Assembly (NCBI RefSeq): GCF_029760915.1
Contig: NZ_CP121685.1
Coordinates: 842,001-906,000 of the forward strand
DNA length: 64,000 nt
Reading direction: 5' to 3'
From: Olleya sp. YS
GTDB lineage: Bacteria; Bacteroidota; Bacteroidia; Flavobacteriales; Flavobacteriaceae
Each line of letters opens with the position of its first letter. Positions within the stretch are counted from its first letter, which is position 1. Positions 1 to 8,629 of the stretch are shown in pieces. A program made the translations under genes and the position numbers. The notes beneath the pieces were generated by a model. That model saw only the letters and a program-made list of their open reading frames with translations, was not told the origin of the DNA and did not search any database.

Positions 1-592
1 TATATGCTATTTGTCCTAAAACGTGAATTAAAGTATCTGTCACACGTTTGGTGTCATCAAACTCTAATACTTTCAACAAAGGTAAAATATCTTGTGGATG
101 TGTGCGTCCACGCAACTCTATACCATGACAAATCTCTCGTCTAATTTCTTTATCATGATGATATAAATACGATGTAGCCCAAGCTAAAACAGGTGTTGGG
201 TTCTTGTCTCCCATTTTTTTAATAGAACCAATTACTGCATTTCTGACACGATGATGTTTGTCAAACAAGCCTATATCCATAAAGTTTTGGATTTTGTCAA
301 AATGATATTTACCAATCTCACCAGCTGCATTTATTACTGTCTGACGTATAAACTCATCTTCAGACTTCAACAACTTTTCTAAAGTCAAAAGTATTGAAGC
401 TTGTAATTTTGGTTTAGAGTAAAAAATCTTACCTATCGCTAAATATCCCGTTTTACGAACATAGGTATCTTCATCTGAAAAATATAAGCAAATATTGTCT
501 GAAACGTTTACCAATAAATCTGCTTCAATTTGTTGATTTATTGTTACAACTAATTGGTTTCTTTCTTCTTTAGACAAATCATAAAAAGCCAT
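1..592 (-). CDS. HEAT-repeat protein, 3' end beyond window
   Basis: An open frame of 197 codons starts at the ATG complementary to 590-592 and runs off the left edge without a stop. The translation is a series of paired helices with HEAT-like features, for example DEDTYVRKTGYLAIGKI, DEFIRQTVINAAGEIG, HHRVRNAVIGSIKKMG and DKEIRREICHGIEL. This resembles HEAT-repeat and DNA-alkylation-repair-like (AlkD-type) scaffolds. No catalytic residues could be assigned. It starts 3 nt after the stop of the upstream LD-carboxypeptidase-like gene, so the two are probably cotranscribed. The HEAT fold is well supported; the cellular role is unknown. Confidence 0.7.
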   Translation of the reverse strand, partial: MAFYDLSKEERNQLVVTINQQIEADLLVNVSDNICLYFSDEDTYVRKTGYLAIGKIFYSKPKLQASILLTLEKLLKSEDEFIRQTVINAAGEIGKYHFDKIQNFMDIGLFDKHHRVRNAVIGSIKKMGDKNPTPVLAWATSYLYHHDKEIRREICHGIELRGRTHPQDILPLLKVLEFDDTKRVTDTLIHVLGQIAY

Positions 593-595
593 GAT

Positions 596-1615
596 TTACT
601 CTTCAAACTTGATTGTAGATTGCTCGATTGTAACTGTTAAATCGACATTTCTACCCAAAATAAGTGCTCTGTTATCGTCTTCATGTCCTGCAGGCATATT
701 AAAGGCAATCGGAAAATTATATTCTGACAAAGCATCTAAAACAAGTTGCTCAATAGATGTTCCCCAAAGCGTGGTGTTTTTTCTAAGTTTAGACATATCG
801 CCAACAATAACACCTTTACAATGTTCAAAATAACCTGCACGTTTTAAGCTTTGAAGCATACGATCTATATGATATTTGTATTCGCCTATTTCTTCGATAA
901 AAAGAATTTTTCCAGATGTATCGATACTTTCTTTAGAACCTAACATGGTGTGTAGCATGGTTAAATTGCCTCCTACCAAAACTCCAGAAGCTATTCCAGT
1001 TTTATTATACTTAGAGCCTTTTAAATTATAATTTAGGGGTTTCCCGAAAATAGCCTCTTTAAAGGTCGAAATACTGACTTCAATCTCGGACAAATCTTTA
1101 GGCAAACTCACACACATAATGGCATGTAAACTTTGTACACCTAAATTATGAATTTGATTGTGTAACGCTGTAATATCACTATAACCTATAATCCATTTTG
1201 GTTGCTCTAAAAATTTAGTGTAATCTAACTTATCTAAAATTCTAACGGTTCCGTAACCACCACGAGCAGACCAAATAGCCTTTATTGTTGGGTCGTCTAA
1301 TGCATTCTGAAAGTCTTCACAACGCTCTTGATCTGTTCCAGCAAAATGATCGGCTTGATTAAAAACATGTTTTCCAATAACCACATGTAATTTCCAACTT
1401 TCTAAAAGTTTTTTAGCGCGATTAACTTCATCGTTTCTGTTTTTCAAAACTCCAGAAGGTGCAACAATAGCAACTGTATCTCCTGCTTTTAAATAAGGTG
1501 GTTGTATCAAATTAGTTTCGGTTTTAATCGTGTTATTTTGCGAAAAGCTTACACTACATGCCAATAATAATAGTTGTAGAAAAAAAGCCTTTATTTTAAT
1601 GGTAATATTAATCAT
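596..1615 (-). CDS. LD-carboxypeptidase-like protein (peptidase S66 family)
   Basis: S66 serine peptidases (LdcA, MccF) cleave the L,D-bond between meso-diaminopimelate and D-Ala in recycled muropeptides, or related amide bonds. The frame opens at a GTG (1630), but the ATG at 1615 is preferred because it places a hydrophobic signal peptide at the N-terminus (ending near VSFSQ), suggesting export. Numbered from the GTG, the expected triad is visible: Ser151 in IIGYSDIT, Glu246/247 in FIEEIGE and His316 in PAGHEDDN. The glycine-rich ARGGYGTVR before the nucleophile is also typical. Length (about 339 aa) suits the family. A signal peptide is unlike cytoplasmic LdcA, so the substrate may be periplasmic. 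Confident on family, less so on substrate. Confidence 0.85.
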   Translation of the reverse strand: MINITIKIKAFFLQLLLLACSVSFSQNNTIKTETNLIQPPYLKAGDTVAIVAPSGVLKNRNDEVNRAKKLLESWKLHVVIGKHVFNQADHFAGTDQERCEDFQNALDDPTIKAIWSARGGYGTVRILDKLDYTKFLEQPKWIIGYSDITALHNQIHNLGVQSLHAIMCVSLPKDLSEIEVSISTFKEAIFGKPLNYNLKGSKYNKTGIASGVLVGGNLTMLHTMLGSKESIDTSGKILFIEEIGEYKYHIDRMLQSLKRAGYFEHCKGVIVGDMSKLRKNTTLWGTSIEQLVLDALSEYNFPIAFNMPAGHEDDNRALILGRNVDLTVTIEQSTIKFEE

Positions 1616-1815
1616 AAGGTAAAAATACACTATTTAAATAAATTTCATTTTAAACTTTTTAAACTATTAAAAGTCTAAAATATAGGTTTAATACGTATAT
1701 AAATAACTTTAAATTAAGAAATTACATACAAATACTACATCTTATTTGTTAGTTTATTAGTAATTTAGAGTCTCCCTTAAACCAAAAATTGATTAATAAC
1801 CAAACCATATAGCTT

Positions 1816-3288
1816 ATGGAACAAATGACGTCTTGTAATACAAGTAGCCTATCTGTTTATACACCTAATACTTCTAACCCTTGGAACGCACAAAAAGTGA
1901 GTCATGTTTATAGACGCTTAGGGTATGGAGCAACAAAAACACAAATAGATGCTGCTTTAACTCAAACACCTTCTGCTTTTATTGACAATTTAGTGGATGC
2001 TGCGATAGCAGTAGCACCAACACCTGCTCCAAGTTGGGCTAATATGTCTTATAACGATTTTATGAATGCTGGTTTGGATCCGGACGAACAAATACAAAAC
2101 GCACATTACGAATGGCGTTTAAATGCATTTGATAATCTATTAGATCATGGTTTAAAAGGAAGAATGACTCTATTTTGGAGTAACCATTTTGTCACAGAAC
2201 TTGATGCCTACTATTGTTCTAGTTATTTGTATGAATATTATAATATCCTACAAACGCATGCACTAGGTAATTTTGAACAGTTTGTCAGAGATATTGGATT
2301 ATCTAACGCAATGTTAGTATACCTAAATGGTTATCAGAATCAATCTTATAACAATGATGAAAATTCTATAAACGAAAACTATGCAAGAGAACTTTACGAG
2401 TTATTTACACTAGGATTAAATAATGGTTACACGCAACAAGATATTGTTGAAACCTCTAAAGCACTAACTGGATGGAATCATGCGACAGGCTTTTGTGAGA
2501 ACATCACCTTTAATTCGGTAAGTTTTTACAGCGGAAATAAAACAATTTTTAATCAAACTGATAATTTTGATTATCAAGGTGTAATTACCAATTTGTTTGC
2601 ACAACGCTCTACAGAAATTGCAAATTTTATTTGCGAAAAACTATATAAATATTTTGTAAGCCCAACAGTTAACAATACAGTTGTGTCTGCTATGGCAGCA
2701 ACATTTGTTACAGATTTCAATATTGCTAACGTACTTAGAATATTGTTTAAAAGCGAACACTTTTTTGACGAAACAGTATTTGGTACCCAAATTAAAAGCC
2801 CTTATGATTTATCTCATAATTTTTTAAAAACTATTGGTATTACAATTACCACAGAATATAAAGAGGGTATTTTTTACCTTAATGGTATCGCTGGACAAGA
2901 TATTTTTCAACCAGTAGATGTTGCTGGATGGCAAGGTGACCATGACTGGATAAATTCTAGTACACTAACTGGACGCTGGCAAACTATAGAATATTTAGTT
3001 TGGTTTATGTGGAATAACAATCAAGAGCTACTAAGAAATTTTGCTATCGAATCCTCTGGCAATAGTAACGATCCTTACGTAGTAGCAAAAAGTATGATAG
3101 ACCGATTTGTTCCAAAAGAACTACATTCTATTACAGATTATGACATTGCAACAGATGTTTTTAAACACGATGTCCCACAAAATTATTATGATGATGGCTA
3201 TTGGGATTTAACTTGGGGAAGTGTACCATATCAAGTGGTTTTACTTTTACTTCATTTAATTAAGATGCCAGAATTTCAACTTAAATAA
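1816..3288 (+). CDS. DUF1800 family protein
   Basis: This 490-residue protein has the DUF1800 signature: an N-terminal segment with RRLGYGAT, then GRMTLFWSNHF, the hallmark NYARELYELFTLGL and SKALTGWN, and a C-terminal DVAGWQGDHDW block. DUF1800 proteins are almost always encoded next to a DUF1501 protein, as here, with only 6 nt between the genes. Their biochemical role is unknown; secretion with the partner is assumed. No clear signal peptide is visible at this start (MEQMTSCNTSS), and no better upstream start is seen. The pair is probably cotranscribed. Confidence 0.88.
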   Translation: MEQMTSCNTSSLSVYTPNTSNPWNAQKVSHVYRRLGYGATKTQIDAALTQTPSAFIDNLVDAAIAVAPTPAPSWANMSYNDFMNAGLDPDEQIQNAHYEWRLNAFDNLLDHGLKGRMTLFWSNHFVTELDAYYCSSYLYEYYNILQTHALGNFEQFVRDIGLSNAMLVYLNGYQNQSYNNDENSINENYARELYELFTLGLNNGYTQQDIVETSKALTGWNHATGFCENITFNSVSFYSGNKTIFNQTDNFDYQGVITNLFAQRSTEIANFICEKLYKYFVSPTVNNTVVSAMAATFVTDFNIANVLRILFKSEHFFDETVFGTQIKSPYDLSHNFLKTIGITITTEYKEGIFYLNGIAGQDIFQPVDVAGWQGDHDWINSSTLTGRWQTIEYLVWFMWNNNQELLRNFAIESSGNSNDPYVVAKSMIDRFVPKELHSITDYDIATDVFKHDVPQNYYDDGYWDLTWGSVPYQVVLLLLHLIKMPEFQLK

Positions 3289-3294
3289 AATATT

Positions 3295-4902
3295 ATGTGC
3301 GAGACTCCTTCAAATAAAAAATTGACACAAGCTGAAATTCATGACCAAGAGCACAAAAAGTGGAACAGACGTTCTTTTTTGCAAGCTTTAGGTTTAGTAG
3401 GTGGTGGAACTATCATGTTAGGTGGAACACCTATAACAGCATCTAGACCTTCTAATTTAGCTTCCGCTTTAAGCGCAAGCGAAAGTGATAGAATATTAGT
3501 TTTAATTAGACTTAAAGGTGGTAATGATGGTTTAAATACCATTGTCCCAATAGACCAATATGACATTTATGCTAACCTCAGACCAACGTTAAAACATAAC
3601 CTTAATAGCTTATATAACTTGTCCGCAGATGTTGGAATACCAACTTCTATGACCGATTTACAATCCCTTTGGGGAAATGGAGCCATGAAAGTAGCACATG
3701 GTGTAGGTTACCAATATAATAGTCTATCGCACTTTAGAGGGTCTGATATTTGGGCATCTACAGACGCTATAAATGAAGAACCTACAGGATGGTTTGGTCG
3801 TTATTTTGAACAATTATACCCTGATTATTTAGTCAATCCTCCTACTATTCCTGCAGCAGTACAAATTGGAAGTATTGGTAACTTAATTTTTGATGGAAAC
3901 GATAGTAATTATGCATTTTCTGTTGCAAACCCTCAACAATTAGAAACTATAGCACAAAATGGAACCTTACACGACATGACTAATTTACCACCTTGTACTT
4001 ATGGTGATCAATTACAGTTTATGCGCGGAACAACCAATACAACATTTAATTATGCAGGTATAATCCACAATGCTTACACCAACTCTACTAACGATGTTAC
4101 GTATTTAAATAATCAATTTGGAAGACAGTTAGCAAATGTCGCTAGAATGATTAAAGGTGGCTTGGGTACAAAAGTGTATATGGTTACTCTAGGTGGTTTT
4201 GATACACATGCCAATCAAGCTGCAGATCATGATAATTTAATGATGACCTTGTCCAATAGCGTGAAACAATTTTTTGATGATTTAGCAGTAACTGGTCACG
4301 ATCAAGATGTATTGGCTATGACAATAAGCGAGTTTGGAAGACGTCCAGACGAAAATGGATCATTAGGGACAGATCATGGAGCTGCATCACCACTATTGTT
4401 ATTTGGTCCTGGTTTACAAGGTAATGGGTTTATTGGCAATCATCCTAGTTTGACCACTTTGGATAATGATGGTAACCTAATTTACAACGTAGATTTTAGA
4501 CAAATTTATGCAACCGTGATGCAAGAATGGTTATGTATTGATCCTTCAGTAGTTAATCAAGCATTATTAGGTCAAAATTACAATACCATTGATCTAGGTT
4601 TTAATTGCGCAGCATTAAGTGTCGACGATTATAATTTAGCAGAAGGTTTTACTCATTATGTGCAAATGACAAATAATCAAACCATAATTAAGTTTAAAAA
4701 CCCGAGTACACAACACACAGTGGTAAAATTATATGATATTTTAGGAAAAGAAGTGGCAACACTTAAAAACGATATGTTGTTTGCAGGAGAGCACGAAATA
4801 AATGTCAAAGAAGCTGCTCAAACTAGATTAAGTACTGGTCAATACATTTACCGTATTTCTATAGGGCAACAACATTATAGTAAGTCTATCATAATTAGGT
4901 AA
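3295..4902 (+). CDS. DUF1501 family protein with Tat-like signal and T9SS sorting domain
   Basis: DUF1501 proteins belong to the alkaline-phosphatase/sulfatase-like fold and pair with DUF1800 proteins; no enzymatic activity is established. Near residue 25 there is a twin-arginine-like stretch (NRRSFLQALGLVGGG) followed by a hydrophobic segment, suggesting Tat export. The body carries family blocks such as RLKGGNDGLNTIVP, LGGFDTHANQ, ISEFGRRPDENGS and GTDHGAASPLL. The last ~80 residues form a T9SS type A sorting domain: short beta-strands with VKLYDILGKEVATL and ending in YRISIGQQHYSKSIIIR. This predicts Tat export to the periplasm, then T9SS transport to the surface. A strong terminator follows. 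Confidence 0.88.
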   Translation: MCETPSNKKLTQAEIHDQEHKKWNRRSFLQALGLVGGGTIMLGGTPITASRPSNLASALSASESDRILVLIRLKGGNDGLNTIVPIDQYDIYANLRPTLKHNLNSLYNLSADVGIPTSMTDLQSLWGNGAMKVAHGVGYQYNSLSHFRGSDIWASTDAINEEPTGWFGRYFEQLYPDYLVNPPTIPAAVQIGSIGNLIFDGNDSNYAFSVANPQQLETIAQNGTLHDMTNLPPCTYGDQLQFMRGTTNTTFNYAGIIHNAYTNSTNDVTYLNNQFGRQLANVARMIKGGLGTKVYMVTLGGFDTHANQAADHDNLMMTLSNSVKQFFDDLAVTGHDQDVLAMTISEFGRRPDENGSLGTDHGAASPLLLFGPGLQGNGFIGNHPSLTTLDNDGNLIYNVDFRQIYATVMQEWLCIDPSVVNQALLGQNYNTIDLGFNCAALSVDDYNLAEGFTHYVQMTNNQTIIKFKNPSTQHTVVKLYDILGKEVATLKNDMLFAGEHEINVKEAAQTRLSTGQYIYRISIGQQHYSKSIIIR

Positions 4903-4921
4903 TTTGACCTACTTTAATTTG

Positions 4922-4952
4922 AAAAGCCTTTAGCCCTCACTAAAGGCTTTTT
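4922..4952 (+). terminator. Rho-independent terminator after the DUF1800-DUF1501 pair
   Basis: A perfect 11-bp stem (4922-4932 with 4941-4951) and an 8-nt loop, followed by T residues, 19 nt after the DUF1501 stop. It should end the two-gene transcript. Confidence 0.88.
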
Positions 4953-5022
4953 ATTTGTCATTACTTCGTCTAAAATCCTTAATTTTACGCCTTCAAAACA
5001 AATCTGTTTACTTTAGACAACT

Positions 5023-5095
5023 AATGTCTCCTCGAGTGCAGTCGAGAGGTATATAGTTTTATAAGAGAGGTCTCGACTGCGCTCGACCTGACATT
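5023..5095. repeat. Long imperfect inverted repeat just upstream of metG
   Basis: Arms 5032-5047 and 5071-5086 pair over 16 bp with one mismatch (T5037 opposite G5081, a G-U wobble in RNA). An outer pair 5023-5028/5090-5095 (AATGTC/GACATT) extends it across a short internal loop. The whole element is 73 nt and ends 10 nt before the metG ATG. The arm core (CTCGACTGC-GCTCGA type) is more GC-rich than its surroundings and resembles dispersed REP-like intergenic repeats that I recall from flavobacterial genomes; this recollection was not checked. Confidence 0.7.
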
Positions 5096-5105
5096 TTAAA
5101 TAACA

Positions 5106-7190
5106 ATGAGTACTACAAAAAGATACACTATTACTGCAGCATTACCTTATACAAATGGACCCATTCATATTGGTCATTTAGCAGGTGTTTATGTCCCTGC
5201 AGATATTTATGCAAGATTTAAAAGATTAAAAGGTAACGATGTAGCCTTTATCTGTGGAAGTGACGAACATGGTGTACCTATTACCATTAAAGCAAAAAAA
5301 GAGGGTGTTACACCTCAAGAAATAGTAGATCGCTATCATAAAAATATCAAAGAGTCTTTTGAAGACTTTGGGATTAGTTTTGACAACTATTCGCGTACCT
5401 CTGCGAAAATTCATCATGATACTGCTTCAGAATTTTTTAAAACCTTATATGATAAAAATGAATTTGTAGAAGAAGTCTCAGAACAATTATACGATGCAGA
5501 AGCTAATCAATTTTTAGCAGATCGTTTTGTAATTGGTACTTGTCCGAAATGTGGTAACGAGGAAAGTTATGGTGATCAATGCGAAAAATGTGGAACGTCA
5601 CATAATGCTACAGATTTAATCAATCCTAAATCGGCTATTACAGGAAATGTTCCGAGTTTAAAAGAAACTAAACACTGGTTTTTACCATTGAACAAACACG
5701 AAGATTTCTTAAAAGAATGGATTTTAAAAGGTCATAAAAAAGACTGGAAATCTAACGTTTATGGTCAAGTTAAATCTTGGATTGATGATGGTTTACGTCC
5801 ACGCGCTGTAACACGTGATTTAGATTGGGGAATTCCAGTTCCTGTTCCTGGAGGCGAAGGAAAAGTATTGTACGTTTGGTTTGATGCTCCAATTGGTTAC
5901 ATCTCTTCAACTAAAGAATGGGCAGCTAGAGAAGGTAAAGATTGGGAACCCTATTGGAAAGACAAAGACACCAAATTAGTACACTTTATTGGTAAAGATA
6001 ATATTGTATTTCACTGTATCATTTTTCCAGCCATGCTTAAAGCAGAAGGCAGATATATTCTACCAGATAACGTTCCAGCAAACGAATTTTTAAACTTGGA
6101 AGGTAACAAATTATCGACCTCTAAAAATTGGGCAGTTTGGTTACCAGACTATTTGCAAGATTTTCCTAACCAACAAGATGTATTGCGTTATGCGTTAACA
6201 GCAAATGCTCCAGAAACTAAAGACAACGATTTTACCTGGAAAGATTTTCAAGCCAGAAATAACAACGAGTTGGTAGCTATTTTCGGAAACTTTATTAATC
6301 GTGTAGTCGTTTTAACCAATAAATATTATAACGGTATTGTACCAACACCTTCAGAGTTTTCTAAAATAGACGAAGAAACGTTAGCAGCAGTAAAAGCGTA
6401 TCCAGCAGTTATTGAAAGCTCTTTAGAGCGTTACCGTTTTAGAGAAGCTAGTCAAGAGTTAATGAATTTAGCAAGACTTGGAAATAAGTATCTTGCAGAT
6501 GAAGAACCTTGGAAACTAATAAAAACAGATGAAGCACGTACCAAAACCATCATGTACGTTGCGCTTCAAATTGCAAGTGCATTAGCCACTTTATCAGAGC
6601 CATTTTTACCGTTTACATCGACTAAATTAAAAAACATACTTAACGTCAGTTCGAGTGATTCGACGCAGGAGAATAGTATGGAGAACCAGTGGGAAGACAT
6701 TTCAAATAAAAATGTATTACTTCCAGCTAATCACCAAATTAGTAAAGGCGAATTATTATTTAGTAAGATAGAAGACAAAACCATTCAAGAACAATTGGAT
6801 AAATTAGAATCCAGTAAAAAAGCTAACGAAGTAGCTAATAAAGTTGTCGAGCCTCAAAAAGAAGAAATTACGTTTGACGATTTTACAAAACTAGATATTC
6901 GTGTTGGTACCATTCTAGAAGCTACAAAAATGCCAAAAGCTAAAAAATTGTTAGTTTTAAAAGTGGATACAGGTATTGATGTTAGAACTATCGTTTCTGG
7001 AATTGCAGAAAGCTTTACAGCAGAAGAAGTGGTTGGCAAAAAAGTAACCGTTTTGGTTAATTTAGCACCAAGAGCTTTACGTGGAGTAGAAAGTCAAGGT
7101 ATGATTTTAATGACCGAAACTGCAGAAGGAAAATTAGTATTTGTAAATCCCGATGATGCAACTGTTAGCAATGGGTTGCATATAAGTTAA
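5106..7190 (+). CDS. metG: Methionyl-tRNA synthetase with C-terminal tRNA-binding domain
   Basis: Charges tRNA-Met with methionine in the cytoplasm. Class I features are clear: HIGH at residues 21-24 and the KMSKS-equivalent KLSTSK at 335-340. The zinc knuckle has Cys146/149 and Cys159/162 in the CPKCG...CEKCG arrangement. The anticodon-binding helical domain follows. After a polar linker (around 540-585) comes a C-terminal EMAPII/Trbp111-like OB-fold domain of about 105 residues ([14 protein letters not shown]...). Total length of 694 aa fits the long bacterial MetRS. The start is the first ATG, just after the inverted repeat. Two genes follow closely on the same strand. Confidence 0.97.
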   Translation: MSTTKRYTITAALPYTNGPIHIGHLAGVYVPADIYARFKRLKGNDVAFICGSDEHGVPITIKAKKEGVTPQEIVDRYHKNIKESFEDFGISFDNYSRTSAKIHHDTASEFFKTLYDKNEFVEEVSEQLYDAEANQFLADRFVIGTCPKCGNEESYGDQCEKCGTSHNATDLINPKSAITGNVPSLKETKHWFLPLNKHEDFLKEWILKGHKKDWKSNVYGQVKSWIDDGLRPRAVTRDLDWGIPVPVPGGEGKVLYVWFDAPIGYISSTKEWAAREGKDWEPYWKDKDTKLVHFIGKDNIVFHCIIFPAMLKAEGRYILPDNVPANEFLNLEGNKLSTSKNWAVWLPDYLQDFPNQQDVLRYALTANAPETKDNDFTWKDFQARNNNELVAIFGNFINRVVVLTNKYYNGIVPTPSEFSKIDEETLAAVKAYPAVIESSLERYRFREASQELMNLARLGNKYLADEEPWKLIKTDEARTKTIMYVALQIASALATLSEPFLPFTSTKLKNILNVSSSDSTQENSMENQWEDISNKNVLLPANHQISKGELLFSKIEDKTIQEQLDKLESSKKANEVANKVVEPQKEEITFDDFTKLDIRVGTILEATKMPKAKKLLVLKVDTGIDVRTIVSGIAESFTAEEVVGKKVTVLVNLAPRALRGVESQGMILMTETAEGKLVFVNPDDATVSNGLHIS

Positions 7191-7196
7191 ATTATC

Positions 7197-8621
7197 ATGA
7201 AGTATTTTTTAGTTATTTATATCTTTTTTTTTATCACAGCTTTAAATGCTCAAGATAAATGGTTAATTAGTGATATTAAAACTGAAACAGAAAGTTTTTA
7301 TCCTAAAGATATTATTCCAATAGTAAATCAAGACAATAACAATATTGCTTTACTTTTCACAAATAGAAAAGTAATTTTTGGAAAACTTTACAACAATAAA
7401 AAGGAATTAATAGGAACATTAAACAATATAAAAATTCCTAAAAAAGGTAGAATTATAATAGGAGCCATCTATAATAACCATAACTACACTATATTTTTTA
7501 GCAACAACAATAAAACACATTTTAGTAGTGTTACTGTAAATTTTGAAACTCGAGATTTTAGTATTACTGAAGATTTAGAAATAGAATTAAAAAAAGAAAA
7601 AATATTAGAATTTCTAATAAGAAAAAACAAACTTCAAATACTTTCGGTAAGTAAAAATAGTGACATTTTAAAAATTAGAACATTAACTAGTAAAGGAGTA
7701 AGTGACACCTTTGATTTTGACTTATCCAACCAAACAATCACTGATAATTTAGATAATGATTATCCATTATACCCTTTATTATATGGTAATCCAAATTATT
7801 CCACAGTTGAGATTATTAATAATGAAGTTCCTAACAGTTTAGAGCAATCCAATGCATTTACTAAATTATATTTAAATGAAAACAAGTTAATTATTACAAA
7901 TAATATTTTTAATAAATTCACCTATATTATTACTTTAGATTTAGAGAATAAGTCCTATTCTTTTCAAAGCCTAAAAAATAAAGGTTTTGGTAAAAATCAA
8001 TATGGATCAAATTCTAATTCTTTTATTTATAATGATAAATTATTTACTATTCATTCCACTTTGGATAGTTTGAACTTTAGTGCTTACAAATTAAAAAATT
8101 TAGAATTTTTAAAAAGCTTCAAAATTATTAAAGGTCAAAAAATTGACTTTAAAAATACACCTATAATTCAAGAAGGCGGAGAGCTTGATAGCTACAGAGA
8201 ATTAGAGAAAACCTCGAAATTTTTAAGAAAAATCACTCAATCAAAAATAGGTATCACTGCTTATTCTAATAATGATGACTTAATCATAACACTAGGAGCT
8301 AGTAAAGAAATTTATGGTAATAGTTTTTCTATGGTAAATTTTGGCTTAATTGGTGGAATCGCTTATGGCTTACTAACTAATAATTTTTACAATTATAATC
8401 AAACTAAATCCACAAGAATCCAATGTTTATTTGATAAAGAATTAAATCATAAACAAGGAATCATACCTTTAAATAGTTTTGATAAGATCCAAGATTTTAA
8501 ATTAATGAACAAAGATTTTATTAATCCAATTTTACAATCTTTATTTAAATATAAGTCAAGTTTTATATTAGGTAATTATGATAAAAAAACTGGCGAATAT
8601 ATCCTTTATAAATTTGATTAG
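7197..8621 (+). CDS. Exported protein of unknown function
   Basis: I do not recognise this 474-residue protein. It has a clear signal peptide (hydrophobic core ending in TALNAQ), no lipobox and no T9SS C-terminal domain. The mature part is rich in Asn, Lys and Ile with alternating strand-like hydrophobics, compatible with an all-beta fold, but no repeat could be defined. A short Gly-rich hydrophobic patch lies near FGLIGGIAYGLL. The gene is markedly more AT-rich than metG and tex. It lies 6 nt after metG and 8 nt before tex, so it is probably transcribed with both, yet nothing links it to translation. Periplasmic location is inferred. Confidence 0.75.
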   Translation: MKYFLVIYIFFFITALNAQDKWLISDIKTETESFYPKDIIPIVNQDNNNIALLFTNRKVIFGKLYNNKKELIGTLNNIKIPKKGRIIIGAIYNNHNYTIFFSNNNKTHFSSVTVNFETRDFSITEDLEIELKKEKILEFLIRKNKLQILSVSKNSDILKIRTLTSKGVSDTFDFDLSNQTITDNLDNDYPLYPLLYGNPNYSTVEIINNEVPNSLEQSNAFTKLYLNENKLIITNNIFNKFTYIITLDLENKSYSFQSLKNKGFGKNQYGSNSNSFIYNDKLFTIHSTLDSLNFSAYKLKNLEFLKSFKIIKGQKIDFKNTPIIQEGGELDSYRELEKTSKFLRKITQSKIGITAYSNNDDLIITLGASKEIYGNSFSMVNFGLIGGIAYGLLTNNFYNYNQTKSTRIQCLFDKELNHKQGIIPLNSFDKIQDFKLMNKDFINPILQSLFKYKSSFILGNYDKKTGEYILYKFD

Positions 8622-8629
8622 AATTTAAA

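Noticed and set aside
1616-1630. GTG start of the LD-carboxypeptidase-like gene
   Set aside because: It adds five residues before a better ATG at 1615 that directly starts the signal peptide.
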